The notes: generated by a model not told the origin, from the letters alone. DNA of 17,027 bases from Candidatus Thorarchaeota archaeon (GCA_004524595.1 SDOA01000092.1:1-17027); one strand, 5' to 3'; shown: positions 1 through 8,111, numbered from the stretch's first letter. Program-made: numbers and translations.

Positions 1-477
1 GATGGAATGGCACTCGCTTGGGCTGTTGCAGAACGAATTATCCAGATGAAGACACGAACACTTTTCGCAACACACTTTCACCAACTTACAGATATGGCAT
101 CCCAGTTTCATGGTGTAAAAAATGTGCATACACTAGCAAAAGAATCGGGGAATACTATTATTTTTCTGCACAAAGTTGTTGATGGTGGAACTGACAAGAG
201 TTATGGCATTCATGTAGCAGCATTAGCTGGAGTTCCCGAACCAATTGTAAAGCGAGCAAACCAGATCCTTCAGAAGATTGAGTCAGAAAATCGAGTGGCA
301 GTTGGAGAATCTATCCCAGATTTTAAAGCAACCGAACAAGTAAGCCTTGAATCATTAGTCATCGAAGATCCGTTGGTAGAGAAACTACGACAAATGGACC
401 TTGAGAGAACAACACCTATTGATGCTTTATTAGAATTGAAGGAGATGCAAGAAGAGGCTAAACGTAGGAAAGACTAG
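1..477 (+). CDS. mutS: DNA mismatch repair protein MutS, C-terminal fragment
   Basis: Mismatch-recognition ATPase of DNA repair; only the last 158 codons are in the window and the 5' end is cut off. The reading frame is open from base 1 and starts with DGMALAWAVAE, the segment just after the Walker B/ABC signature. The family block ATHFHQLTDM follows, then the dimer-contact stretch KSYGIHVAALAGVP, both characteristic of bacterial-type MutS (MutS1) ATPase domains. The tail has the normal family ending, a helix around TPIDALLELKEMQEE, so the C-terminus looks complete. Between ATPase domain and tail lies EQVSLESL, where bacterial MutS proteins usually carry a sliding-clamp-binding motif of the QLSLF type; here the aromatic is missing. 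The gene runs convergently towards the MFS gene. A mutL gene begins at the other end of the window. Confidence 0.96.
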   Translation, partial: DGMALAWAVAERIIQMKTRTLFATHFHQLTDMASQFHGVKNVHTLAKESGNTIIFLHKVVDGGTDKSYGIHVAALAGVPEPIVKRANQILQKIESENRVAVGESIPDFKATEQVSLESLVIEDPLVEKLRQMDLERTTPIDALLELKEMQEEAKRRKD

Positions 478-531
478 TCTTCGAAATCATAATTAAAGTA
501 CTCGTTAAATTCATTCACCTGCTTCAGTATT

Positions 532-1941
532 TTAAGTTGTGGACTCGTTAGTTCTTCTAAGCTCATTCTCAAGTTCCTCAATATTGACTCTAGGTTCAAT
601 ATTCTTCGTAATAAGAACCATCAGAATTATGATGTTCAAGATAATTGCCCCCACTATAAGTGGAACCCCTGCAAAAAGTGAATAGATATATCCAGAGAAA
701 ATTGGTGCAATTGTGCCAACAAGTAATACAAGAAGAGCGGATAATCCCAACATTTTTCCAAGATCCTCACGTGGAAGGGATTTCTGGATATAGGCATTGA
801 TGACGGTTCCCCAAAGATTATCATTTGTCGTCTTCATCGCGGTAGCAATGAATGCTAATGATAAGATTACACCAAGACCAGGATAGAGATTATCCAGAGC
901 TGTAACCCATCCTTGCGGTGCGATATATTTCACATATTGTGCAATAATTAGAAGACTGAGTGCAAGAGGCATGACTGAATAGACGGCAATTGTGACTCTC
1001 TTTCCGCCATGTTTATCGAATCTACGGCCTAGTAAAAGAGTCAGGGGGACGGAGAGTGCAAGAGTAATGAGCATCATCAGGAAAATCTGTCCCAAATTGA
1101 ATTCAAGGGTCTCATTGACATAGAATAGATTGGAAAAATTGTACATGCTATCACTTAAGGCATCAACCATCATGATAGCCACGAAGATTGGAAAGATTCG
1201 AATGAGTAATCTCAATCCACGAATGCTCTCTGAGATGAAATCCTTTAAAATCGATTTATTTCGATCTCGTTGCGGGATAGGAGTAGAATCAAGCCATATA
1301 ATACGAATGACAACTGTCATTCCAAATAAAATAGCACCTAAGAAGTATATAGCTCTCATGATTGAGATAAAGCCCCAGCCAGAGTTGAACATGATTGCCA
1401 TAGCAAAGAGGGGACCTAATGCAAATAACGCGCCCAGCATAAATAGACTGACAGCAACGCCGCCATATTTTCGATCTGTAACCTGGAATATGTAGGCAGT
1501 CCCTCCTTGCCCAGTAAAATTGGATGCTGCAAGAGTTAGCAGTCCGAGAGCAACTAACTGAATACTATTTGCTATCGAGAGAATGAAGAAGGCGACACCA
1601 TTTATTACCATTGTAATGATTGCGAGATTGCGCCTATTGTAGTTATCAGCCAAATAGCTCGCGACTAGATTTCCTAAAAGAGTCACGATGGTCATGGCTG
1701 AGAAAAGAACACCTAACGTGATATATGCAATACCGAGGTCTCTAAGGTAGAGAGTTAAAACACTCCAAACGACATTCAGACTGCCAACAATCCAATTGGT
1801 AATAATAAAGACCTTGAAGTTCTTGTTAGCCATTAATTGGCGAACTGACATAAACCAAGAATCATCAGACTTTGGGTTCGATTGTTCTCTGGAGGTTGTT
1901 AATGTCGTAGTATCGATAGTCTCGTCACTCAAATAGATCAA
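532..1941 (-). CDS. Major facilitator superfamily (MFS) permease
   Basis: Predicted cytoplasmic-membrane secondary transporter of 469 residues, the usual MFS size. I count 12 hydrophobic segments, six between about residues 44 and 215 and six between about 248 and 450, separated by a polar central loop (SILKDFISESIRGLR). The loop after helix 2, GNLVASYLADNYNRRNLA, is a recognisable MFS motif A (G-x-x-x-D-x-x-x-R-R), and GRRFDKHGGKR repeats it in the second half. The substrate cannot be told from sequence. The frame's first usable start is TTG at 1941; a TTG at 1929 lies four bases after a GGTTGAT element, and the first ATG (1851) sits just before helix 1, so the true start is unsettled. The gene lies 96 bases downstream of the UbiA gene on the same strand and may be co-transcribed with it, which does not by itself prove a link to quinones. 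Confidence 0.9.
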   Translation of the reverse strand: MIYLSDETIDTTTLTTSREQSNPKSDDSWFMSVRQLMANKNFKVFIITNWIVGSLNVVWSVLTLYLRDLGIAYITLGVLFSAMTIVTLLGNLVASYLADNYNRRNLAIITMVINGVAFFILSIANSIQLVALGLLTLAASNFTGQGGTAYIFQVTDRKYGGVAVSLFMLGALFALGPLFAMAIMFNSGWGFISIMRAIYFLGAILFGMTVVIRIIWLDSTPIPQRDRNKSILKDFISESIRGLRLLIRIFPIFVAIMMVDALSDSMYNFSNLFYVNETLEFNLGQIFLMMLITLALSVPLTLLLGRRFDKHGGKRVTIAVYSVMPLALSLLIIAQYVKYIAPQGWVTALDNLYPGLGVILSLAFIATAMKTTNDNLWGTVINAYIQKSLPREDLGKMLGLSALLVLLVGTIAPIFSGYIYSLFAGVPLIVGAIILNIIILMVLITKNIEPRVNIEELENELRRTNESTT

Positions 1942-2037
1942 CCATCTCTAGTATTAAAGGCAGAATTATGCTTTTGATGTGCTTTATGGCATAATATGAA
2001 GCTCATGATAAAAGCAATATCTTCCAATTTCAATTCA

Positions 2038-3135
2038 TTATCGTATTGGAGGAGGAGTTAGTATCTTTCTGGACAGGAGTATCGAAAGTATCAGGAACAG
2101 GATCGAAATCAGTAGAGGATAAATGATTCCTGATGTCATAACCTCCAGAATGTATCCAGTTGTGAGAAATAACCCAGTAAGAAGATGATTCATCACAGAA
2201 GAGGCATATGCAGGAATAAGACCCACTGAACTCTCATAATTTAAGAGAGCTGTCTTTACGCCTACGACAGCTAGTGGAAATGAAGCAATTGCAATCAGTG
2301 AATGCCAACTTGTTAAATTGAGTATTGATGGAATGATTATCGTAAGGTATACTGAAGTCATAAGCAGAGCATACGCTTTTGATGCACGTTGCTTCCCTAA
2401 TCTGACAACAAGTGTGTATTTCCCAGCAGATTTGTCAGCATCATGATCTGGAAACTCGTTTATGAATAGAACTGCGGAAATCAATAGCGCTACAGGTATT
2501 GCGAGAAGAGCAATTTCCAGTGCTAATTGCTGTGTCTGAATGTAGTATGCTCCCAGAGTCATGAGAAGACCAAAGTTGAGCCCGATGAACACCTCACCAA
2601 TTCCACGACTCACCAATCGAAACGGAGGAGCTGTGTAGAAATAACCTGAGAGTAGACCAACTAGACCCAAGAGTAAGACAATCCACCCACGTATGATTGA
2701 TAGATAGATACCAAGGATCGAACCTAAAGCATAGAATAAGATTGCTTCAGCCAAAACCTCTCTCGAAGTCATGAGACCTTCTTGAATCATCCTGCTTCCA
2801 CCAGTAAATGGTCTCACGAAATCAACGTTGATATCATCGGTTCCGCTCTTATGATCGTGATAGTCATTAGCCACATTTGAACCAATATGAATTGACATCC
2901 CTGCAATTAATGCAAGAATGAACCAGAGCCAATTGAATACACCATCAAGTGTCCAGGCTGCTGCTGTTCCTAGAATGATTGGAATAATAGCAGCTGTTAA
3001 AAATGGAGCTCGCATCTCAGCAATCCAAAATTTCACCTTGCTTGGTCTATTTCTAGTTTCGTCACCCGGACCTGAAATTAAATTTCTCTCCGTAGTTTCG
3101 TTTTCAGCCACTTTGGTCGTTACTCCAAGTATCAA
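2038..3135 (-). CDS. UbiA-family prenyltransferase, MenA-like (1,4-dihydroxy-2-naphthoate polyprenyltransferase-like)
   Basis: Integral-membrane enzyme that joins a polyprenyl diphosphate to an acceptor; the closest type is MenA, which prenylates dihydroxynaphthoate in menaquinone synthesis. Both Mg-diphosphate motifs are present: NDYHDHKSGTD at residues 90-100 (NDxxDxxxxxD) and DHDADKSAGKYT at 230-241 (DxDxxxGKxT). MenA-like context is seen in FTGGSRMIQEGL (110-121), YFYTAPPFRL (165-174) and GEVFIGLNFG (180-189). There are eight or nine hydrophobic helices. The 365-residue length includes a hydrophilic N-terminal extension of about 30 residues. The frame starts at TTG 3135; GTG at 3111, eleven bases after a GGAG, would trim eight residues. 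It is divergent from the DoxX-family gene and close to a polyprenyl diphosphate synthase. A lipid-forming digeranylgeranylglyceryl phosphate synthase is the main alternative, but motif 2 and the MenA blocks argue against it. No other men or mqn genes are visible, so the exact acceptor is inferred. Confidence 0.92.
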   Translation of the reverse strand: MILGVTTKVAENETTERNLISGPGDETRNRPSKVKFWIAEMRAPFLTAAIIPIILGTAAAWTLDGVFNWLWFILALIAGMSIHIGSNVANDYHDHKSGTDDINVDFVRPFTGGSRMIQEGLMTSREVLAEAILFYALGSILGIYLSIIRGWIVLLLGLVGLLSGYFYTAPPFRLVSRGIGEVFIGLNFGLLMTLGAYYIQTQQLALEIALLAIPVALLISAVLFINEFPDHDADKSAGKYTLVVRLGKQRASKAYALLMTSVYLTIIIPSILNLTSWHSLIAIASFPLAVVGVKTALLNYESSVGLIPAYASSVMNHLLTGLFLTTGYILEVMTSGIIYPLLISILFLILSILLSRKILTPPPIR

Positions 3136-3224
3136 TCGTATTTTGAAATATCTTGATTTGATAAAGAAAAGGTTTGCTACTCAGTGAAACGAATGGAAAA
3201 GTATTTTAGTTACAAATTGTAACC

Positions 3225-3233
3225 ATTATATAC
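3225..3233 (+). promoter_or_regulatory. TATA-like box before the DoxX-family gene
   Basis: ATTATATAC lies about 40 bases before the ATG at 3271. An archaeal start about 25 bases downstream would give a short leader containing the GGAGAGGTTGA ribosome site. The 135-base divergent region 3136-3270 must also hold the promoter of the UbiA gene on the other strand, which I could not place with confidence. Confidence 0.4.
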
Positions 3234-3270
3234 TTCACAATAGTTATCCAAATGGAGAGGTTGAAGAAAT

Positions 3271-3966
3271 ATGGAACTAAACCCCAAACAGCGGATTGCT
3301 ATCATTCTTGTATTGATTATAGATGCTATTCTAATAGCAATGATAGCACTAGCCCTTGTTCCACAATGGGCTGTAGCGGATCCAAATCTACTAATACCAA
3401 ATCTCACCTTGTATATGTCGCCATTGATAGCTTTAGCGATAATATTGGTGCCAACACTAGTAATTCTCAAGTATGGATGGGAAGACAAAATCAAAAAAGA
3501 GGTGTTCCTCCTTCCACTACGAATTGCTCTAGCTTACGAGTTCTTCCATGGTGGTTTAGAGAAATTAATAGATACGACATACTTGGCAGATCCTGGTCTC
3601 ATTGGATATGGTTCTGCGGCAGCACCTAGCCCATGGATTCAAAATGTTCTATCAGCAATGCTTCCAAACTATGCTGCATTCCTGTTACTGATTGCAGTAG
3701 GAGAACTACTCGTGGGGCTTTCTTTATTATTTGGAGTTTTTACAAGACTAGGTGCACTCGGAGGAATCCTTTTACATTGGACTTTCTTGTTCTTACTAGG
3801 TTGGCTGAGTGTTTCCACTTTTGGTATCAACTTTGTAGGAGCGGTTGCATTCCTAGTGCTTGGAATGTATAGGTCTGGTAGATTCATTGGAATAGACCAA
3901 TTCTTGGGATCTAAGCTTGAAGCATCCGAGAATAGAGTAATCAAGTTTCTTGGTCTACTGACATAG
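3271..3966 (+). CDS. DoxX/DoxD-family membrane protein (possible thiosulfate:quinone oxidoreductase large-subunit-like)
   Basis: A 231-residue membrane protein. Two N-terminal hydrophobic helices (about 8-30 and 46-67) precede a DoxX-like core. In the core, LRIALAYEFFHGGLEKL (83-99) carries the conserved Arg...Gly...Lys pattern. A helix with GELLVGLSLLFGVFTRLGA (144-162) follows, then two more helices, ending in VLGMYRSGRFIGIDQFLG (196-213), the typical family finish. DoxD proteins form the membrane part of archaeal thiosulfate:quinone oxidoreductase, but the broader DoxX family has many other members, so the activity is inferred only. No DoxA partner is seen nearby. The ATG has a strong GGAGAGGTTGA ribosome site at 3254-3264 and a TATA-like box near 3225-3233. 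Its neighbours are a MenA-like prenyltransferase and a polyprenyl synthase, which fits a quinone-linked role. Confidence 0.78.
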   Translation: MELNPKQRIAIILVLIIDAILIAMIALALVPQWAVADPNLLIPNLTLYMSPLIALAIILVPTLVILKYGWEDKIKKEVFLLPLRIALAYEFFHGGLEKLIDTTYLADPGLIGYGSAAAPSPWIQNVLSAMLPNYAAFLLLIAVGELLVGLSLLFGVFTRLGALGGILLHWTFLFLLGWLSVSTFGINFVGAVAFLVLGMYRSGRFIGIDQFLGSKLEASENRVIKFLGLLT

Positions 3967-3971
3967 AAAGG

Positions 3972-4018
3972 GTGGAAAGTCGGAGTGGTTATATCAAATA
4001 ACCTCTCCACTTCGCTCT
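3972..4018 (+). terminator. Inverted repeat after the DoxX-family gene, possible terminator
   Basis: GGTTAT (3987-3992) and ATAACC (3998-4003) form a perfect 6-bp stem with the loop ATCAA. GTGGA (3972-3976) and TCCAC (4006-4010) could pair outside it across an unpaired stretch. Pyrimidine-rich TTCGCTCTTCTTT follows. It begins six bases after the stop codon, a reasonable place for a terminator, but the stem is weak. Confidence 0.35.
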
Positions 4019-4076
4019 TCTTTATTGGAACTAGCTCGTGAATGTATTTAGGGTAATTGCTAGATGTATCTTATCT

Positions 4077-4082
4077 AAGGAG
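4077..4082 (+). promoter_or_regulatory. Ribosome binding site fixing the TTG start of the polyprenyl synthase
   Basis: AAGGAG ends nine bases before TTG 4092. It is a strong match to the anti-Shine-Dalgarno sequence, and with no in-frame ATG for about 54 codons it decides the start. Confidence 0.7.
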
Positions 4083-4091
4083 TACTGAAGA

Positions 4092-5162
4092 TTGACACAG
4101 GAAAGAAGTTCAAATGATGATATTTCATTGGAAGTATTTTCCGGAGAGAATAACCCACATGGCGATTTATTGATTCGTGAATTTGTGAAAGTTGCAACAC
4201 AATCACAGCTTTCACGATTAAGCAATTGGATAGACCTCATCAATAAGACGATGGGTAAATTTATTGAACAAAATCAAGGAGAACCGGAAATTCTTTATCA
4301 AGCAGCAAATCACCTCTTGATTGCAGGAGGGAAGCAGTTTCGTTCCTTACTATCAGTTCTTGCTTGTGTAGCGGTTGGTGGAGACCCAAAAGATATCGCA
4401 CCAATTGCATTAGCTGAGGAACTCCTTCAGACAGCCAGCCTTATTCATGACGATATGATTGACAACGATGATTTTCGAAGGGGCGTTGATTCAGTCCACA
4501 AGAAATATGGAGAAGAAGTCGCAATCATTGCGGCAGACCTACTTATCGCACAAGCCATTCGTCTCATCGGGGAGTATGGCACTCTTGAACTCCTTGCCAA
4601 TTTAGGACGCGGAGGAATCAAGATGTGCGAGGGAGAAACTGAAGATTTCCTCTATGTTGCTGATGAGTCAGAACAGATGTCAACTGCAGAATACCTTCTC
4701 ATGATAGACTCAAAGACCGTAGCGTTCATGAGAGAGGCAGTTAGAAGTGGTGCGACTTTTGGTAAAGCATCTAGGGAACAGATGGATAAGCTAGTTGAAT
4801 ATGCTGAAAACCTTGGTTATGCATTTCAGATTCGTGACGACATTCTTGATATTACTTCATCAACAAAAGACACTGGCAAGTCTGTCCTATCAGATTTGAA
4901 AAAACGCGGGATAAACTATCTCTTCATCCATGCTCTTGAGTCCGTTTCAGAAAAGCGTCGAAAGCAGTGTTTGGAAGAACTCTCTGCAGGAAATCTAAAA
5001 GATGCCCTTAGTCTGATTCAAGAAACCAGTGCAGTAGAACATGCAGAGGACATGGCCCAAATGTATGTCGATAGAGCGAAAGAAGTTCTCGAGAATATAC
5101 AGCTGAATGAAAAGGATCTACTTGAAGTCTTAGCGGACTATGTAATCACACGAGAGAGATAA
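4092..5162 (+). CDS. Trans-isoprenyl (polyprenyl) diphosphate synthase, probably long-chain
   Basis: Soluble enzyme that condenses isopentenyl diphosphate onto an allylic primer. All family landmarks are present: GGKQFRS (79-85, substrate-binding GGKxxR), the first Asp-rich motif DDMID (120-124), KT at 208-209, and the second Asp-rich motif FQIRDDILD (245-253) followed by TGKSVLSDLKKR. The residues before the first motif are TASLIHDD; small residues at positions -5 (Ala) and -4 (Ser) match octaprenyl- or heptaprenyl-type enzymes rather than short-chain synthases, which have bulky aromatics there. This suggests a product longer than C20, as used in a quinone tail, though geranylgeranyl diphosphate for archaeal lipids remains possible. 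The hydrophilic leader of about 55 residues is longer than usual. The start is TTG, chosen because AAGGAG at 4077-4082 sits nine bases upstream; the first in-frame ATG is about 54 codons later. Confidence 0.94.
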   Translation: MTQERSSNDDISLEVFSGENNPHGDLLIREFVKVATQSQLSRLSNWIDLINKTMGKFIEQNQGEPEILYQAANHLLIAGGKQFRSLLSVLACVAVGGDPKDIAPIALAEELLQTASLIHDDMIDNDDFRRGVDSVHKKYGEEVAIIAADLLIAQAIRLIGEYGTLELLANLGRGGIKMCEGETEDFLYVADESEQMSTAEYLLMIDSKTVAFMREAVRSGATFGKASREQMDKLVEYAENLGYAFQIRDDILDITSSTKDTGKSVLSDLKKRGINYLFIHALESVSEKRRKQCLEELSAGNLKDALSLIQETSAVEHAEDMAQMYVDRAKEVLENIQLNEKDLLEVLADYVITRER

Positions 5163-5243
5163 ACAAGATACGCTTTGTCAATACCTAGTTAGCCATTAAC
5201 AATATAACACAACTCGATATACGCGGCTCAGTGACTGAAGTAA

Positions 5244-6386
5244 ATGAAAGAAAGAACCCATCTCTCTCGAATAACAAAATATACAATTGTAATTGCTTTC
5301 ATTCTATTCTCCGCCTATAATCTTGTACTTACAGCGCTTCAGGACTATGTTCTCTTTTTATCAAGTGATCCAGGCACCCTTGGAACCTCTTTTGGTATCT
5401 TCACTTTGTCAGCAGTTCTCTCAAGATTTCTGTCTGGGTGGATCCTTGAGAAAATAGATGATGCACTTGCATTAGTCTTTGGCAATGTCATCCTTACAGT
5501 TGCCCTTGGAGCGTATTCAATGGCAATGAGTGTGACAATAGTATATGTCATTAGAGCAATCCAAGGATTTGGATGGGCTTTGTCAACAGTGACAGTCCTC
5601 ACCATGATCTCTGAAAACACAGAAAGTGATAGAGTGAGTGAAGCCCTTGGATATCTGAATGGTTTTGGATCTCTGAGTCTCATGCTTTTCCCAATGATTG
5701 GCAGTTTACTTGTCACAATAAAGACACTTGAATCATTTACAATATGCTTTCTGTTTGCATTCGGAATAAGTATGATAAGCATATGTTTCTCAGTCTATGC
5801 TTGGAAATCAACACCTCCCATGATCAAGCATGAAACACCCATATCCGGGCTTCCAGAGAGAGCAGTTCTGATTCCGACAATTTCTGCAACCTTACTCTTT
5901 GTTTCACTTGGACTGTTATTGAGTTACTCACCAGAGATTGCTGCGATAAATGGCATTCAAAATCCAGGGACATTCTTCTCTATCTTTGCATTTGCGCAGA
6001 TTATAGGTTCTGCAGTTGGAGGTGCTTGGACAGGAAACTCTCAGTACAGGCGAGTCGCAACAATTGGAGCGCTATTTGTTGTTGTTGGGATTGTAATTCT
6101 AGTTGTCTTCAAAGGGATTCTGGGGTATGTCATATCAGCTTTATCTATTGGTTTCGGTCTTGCATCTGCAAATATCGCTCTGAACTCATATGTCTCCTTT
6201 GTATCTACAAAATCGGATGCAAAAGGTATGGCAATATATTCTGCAGGAGTGGACTCAGCAATAGCAATTGGGTCATTTGGTACAGCAATACTCTTAGGAC
6301 TGGGAGGGGATATTCCAATCATTCTCTCAGTGTTTTCAATGACAGCACTGGCTTCAGCAATCTATACTTCCATCGCAATCAGTTGA
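5244..6386 (+). CDS. Major facilitator superfamily (MFS) permease
   Basis: Predicted 380-residue membrane transporter with 12 hydrophobic segments in two halves and almost no hydrophilic tails. The motif-A region after helix 2 is FLSGWILEKIDD, a weakened version of the usual G-x-L-a-D-r-x-G-R-r. The helix 4 region (RAIQGFGWALSTVT) resembles motif B (R-x-x-Q-G-x-G), and the helix 5 region (GYLNGFGSLSLMLFPMIGSLLV) has the motif C-like Gly-rich packing of exporters. It therefore resembles the drug- or metabolite-exporting branch of the superfamily, but the substrate is unknown. It is not a close relative of the other MFS protein in this window: length, motif A and helix sequences all differ. The ATG has only a weak ribosome site (GTGA at 5231). 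It lies 81 bases after the polyprenyl synthase on the same strand. Confidence 0.9.
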   Translation: MKERTHLSRITKYTIVIAFILFSAYNLVLTALQDYVLFLSSDPGTLGTSFGIFTLSAVLSRFLSGWILEKIDDALALVFGNVILTVALGAYSMAMSVTIVYVIRAIQGFGWALSTVTVLTMISENTESDRVSEALGYLNGFGSLSLMLFPMIGSLLVTIKTLESFTICFLFAFGISMISICFSVYAWKSTPPMIKHETPISGLPERAVLIPTISATLLFVSLGLLLSYSPEIAAINGIQNPGTFFSIFAFAQIIGSAVGGAWTGNSQYRRVATIGALFVVVGIVILVVFKGILGYVISALSIGFGLASANIALNSYVSFVSTKSDAKGMAIYSAGVDSAIAIGSFGTAILLGLGGDIPIILSVFSMTALASAIYTSIAIS

Positions 6387-6527
6387 TTGGAATAAGTACT
6401 GTCGAACGAGTTCGATAAAAAGATAAATTACCAACAATTAGCATCATTATACTCTTTGAAAATAAATGGGTCTAATACTGAGCGAGTGAGAAGATTAAAA
6501 ACTACTATGTATCAAGGTTGATGCAAG

Positions 6528-7184
6528 ATGAAACCTCTACTTACACCATCCATTCTAGCAGCAAACTTTGCCCATCTAGAAGAAGATGTGAAAGCAGCGG
6601 AGAGAGGAGGTGCAGACTACTTCCATCTGGATATAATGGATGGACACTTTGTTCCTAACATCTCCTTTGGACCTTGGATAGCAAAGCAAATGAAGAAAAT
6701 TACAGATAGACCGCTTGATGCTCACCTCATGATAACCAATCCTCGTGAATATATACCAAAATTTATTGATGCAGGTGTTGAATTAATCTATCCTCATGTC
6801 GAGGGAGCATATGATATCTATCGTACTGTGCAAATGATTGTAGACCAAGGAGCACAAGCTGGTATCACACTTAATCCTGCCACTCCAGTTACTGCTGTGG
6901 AGGGTTTAATTGAACTCATTGACTCAGTGTTGATAATGTCAGTCTGTCCAGGTTTTGGCGGACAAAAGTTCATTCCATCATCGATGGTAAAGATAACTAA
7001 ACTGCGTGAACTTCTTGACAACCTAAAACCAGAAGTTCGTATAGCAATTGATGGTGGCGTGACTCTTGAAAATATCAGAAACCTAAGGAAGGCAGGAGCG
7101 GACTTTTTCATTGCAGGTTCAGCAATTTTTGAAGCTCCCAATATTGAGGAAAGAGCGCGTGCAATGAAAAAAGCGATGGAATAG
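6528..7184 (+). CDS. rpe: Ribulose-phosphate 3-epimerase
   Basis: Cytosolic enzyme interconverting D-ribulose 5-phosphate and D-xylulose 5-phosphate in the non-oxidative pentose phosphate pathway. The 218 residues form one complete (beta/alpha)8 barrel of standard length. The metal ligands and catalytic acids are in place: HLDIMDG (His33, Asp35), DAHLM (His66) and IAIDGG (Asp175). The phosphate-binding parts PGFGGQ (141-146) and FIAGSAIF (194-201) are also seen, and the N-terminus PSILAANF is the family signature. Cys140 replaces the commoner Asn in the block MSVCPGFGGQ, a tolerated variation. The ATG is preceded by AAGGTTGATG, giving a plausible ribosome site about ten bases upstream. A DUF4332-like gene follows, and then a transaldolase that works in the same pathway; no transketolase lies in the window. 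Confidence 0.96.
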   Translation: MKPLLTPSILAANFAHLEEDVKAAERGGADYFHLDIMDGHFVPNISFGPWIAKQMKKITDRPLDAHLMITNPREYIPKFIDAGVELIYPHVEGAYDIYRTVQMIVDQGAQAGITLNPATPVTAVEGLIELIDSVLIMSVCPGFGGQKFIPSSMVKITKLRELLDNLKPEVRIAIDGGVTLENIRNLRKAGADFFIAGSAIFEAPNIEERARAMKKAME

Positions 7185-7278
7185 ACTAATTACGACATGA
7201 ACCAAATTTGCCTCCAATCAATTATCAACTGAATTATCAAATGATATCAATGGTTGTGTCAAAGATTGTTTGACTTTG

Positions 7279-7944
7279 ATGAAAAGAAACCATCAATCAG
7301 AAGTTGCAATAAATCGATGTGTCGATTCAACTAAGCAGTGGGAAAAATTCCTACAGATGATTGGAACTCTTGAGAGAAATTCGACAATAAAAGATCTTCA
7401 TGCATTTGCGGACTATCTTAATGATGAGAGAAAAATCAAACCTGCGATGCAGGGACTTTCATACTATTTCAAGTTCTTGGAAAATAACATAATGAGCCAA
7501 GAAGCAAGCAAGATTAGAGGCAAGTATCTTAAACGCAATGCTTTGAACTTGAAAGATTTCGTTGGACTTACAAACGATGATATAACGATATTGAAAGAGA
7601 AAGGAATTACAAATGCAAACAATATTCTCGCCGCTGGTACAACTGAGGATAAGAGAAAAGCACTTGCCAAAGATACAGGAATACCTTATGATTCAATTCT
7701 TGCTCTAGTAAAAATGGCAGATTTGTCTAGAATTTTTGGTGTTAAAGGCGTCCGTGCTCGATTATATGTGGACTCAGGAATTGATACTGTCGAGAAAATG
7801 TCCGAAGCAAATTCGGAGGAACTTATAGCAACAACATCATCATTTATTGAACGAACCAATTTTCCTGGAATTCCACCTACTCAAAAAGAAGCAAAATCCG
7901 CAATAGAAACAGCAAAAAAGATACTAAAAAATATTGATTACTAG
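7279..7944 (+). CDS. DUF4332-like helix-hairpin-helix protein with an unassigned N-terminal domain
   Basis: A small, soluble, charged protein of 221 residues from ATG 7279; TTG at 7270 would add three. Function is unknown. Three parts can be seen. Residues about 12-80 form an all-helical region with DLHAFADYLNDE and GLSYYFKFLENN that loosely recalls the SAM-like arm-binding domain of tyrosine recombinases, with no catalytic domain attached. Residues about 90-145 have a hairpin-like pattern (LTNDDITILKEKGITN, then LAKDTGIPYDSIL). Residues about 146-215 are a second, clearer unit: ADLSRIFGVKGVRARLYVDSGIDT, then PPTQKEAKSAIETAKKIL. The last two resemble tandem DUF4332 units, a family distantly related to DNA-binding helix-hairpin-helix domains. 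I infer a nucleic-acid-binding or scaffold role. It sits between two pentose phosphate genes on the same strand, with 85 and 167 base gaps, so it may have its own transcript. Confidence 0.72.
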   Translation: MKRNHQSEVAINRCVDSTKQWEKFLQMIGTLERNSTIKDLHAFADYLNDERKIKPAMQGLSYYFKFLENNIMSQEASKIRGKYLKRNALNLKDFVGLTNDDITILKEKGITNANNILAAGTTEDKRKALAKDTGIPYDSILALVKMADLSRIFGVKGVRARLYVDSGIDTVEKMSEANSEELIATTSSFIERTNFPGIPPTQKEAKSAIETAKKILKNIDY

Positions 7945-8039
7945 TTGTTGTTAAAAACTAAATTCCTAATTAAAAAGCAAATTGTCTTAGAATCATTTTA
8001 CTCTCGTGCAATTATTGGACAACTTAGACCAACCCCACG

Positions 8040-8047
8040 TTTTAAAT
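8040..8047 (+). promoter_or_regulatory. TATA-like box before transaldolase
   Basis: TTTTAAAT lies about 70 bases before the GTG start at 8112 in the 167-base gap after the DUF4332-like gene. Transcription starting about 25 bases downstream would leave a leader of roughly 40 bases that includes AGGAG at 8097-8101. It suggests the transaldolase gene has its own promoter. Confidence 0.4.
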
Positions 8048-8096
8048 CGAGTTTAATTCCTACGGAAAGTAGTTCTAACCAGAATCTGGAAAATAC

Positions 8097-8101
8097 AGGA
8101 G
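8097..8101 (+). promoter_or_regulatory. Ribosome binding site for the GTG start of transaldolase
   Basis: AGGAG is placed ten bases before GTG 8112. The GTG gives the family N-terminus MKFFIDTAN exactly, so site and homology agree on this start. Confidence 0.65.
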
Positions 8102-8111
8102 AGAATGATCG

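Noticed and set aside
1130..1495. A 121-codon open frame on the plus strand
   Set aside because: It is antisense within the first MFS gene, which has clear transporter motifs; the product resembles nothing and has no ribosome site.
2038..3135. Reading the UbiA protein as digeranylgeranylglyceryl phosphate synthase of archaeal lipid synthesis
   Set aside because: The second motif DxDxxxGKxTL and the GGSRMIQEGL and GEVFIGLNFG blocks are MenA-like; kept only as an alternative.
5345..5782. A 145-codon open frame on the minus strand
   Set aside because: It is antisense to the second MFS gene, whose transmembrane pattern is convincing; this is a shadow frame.
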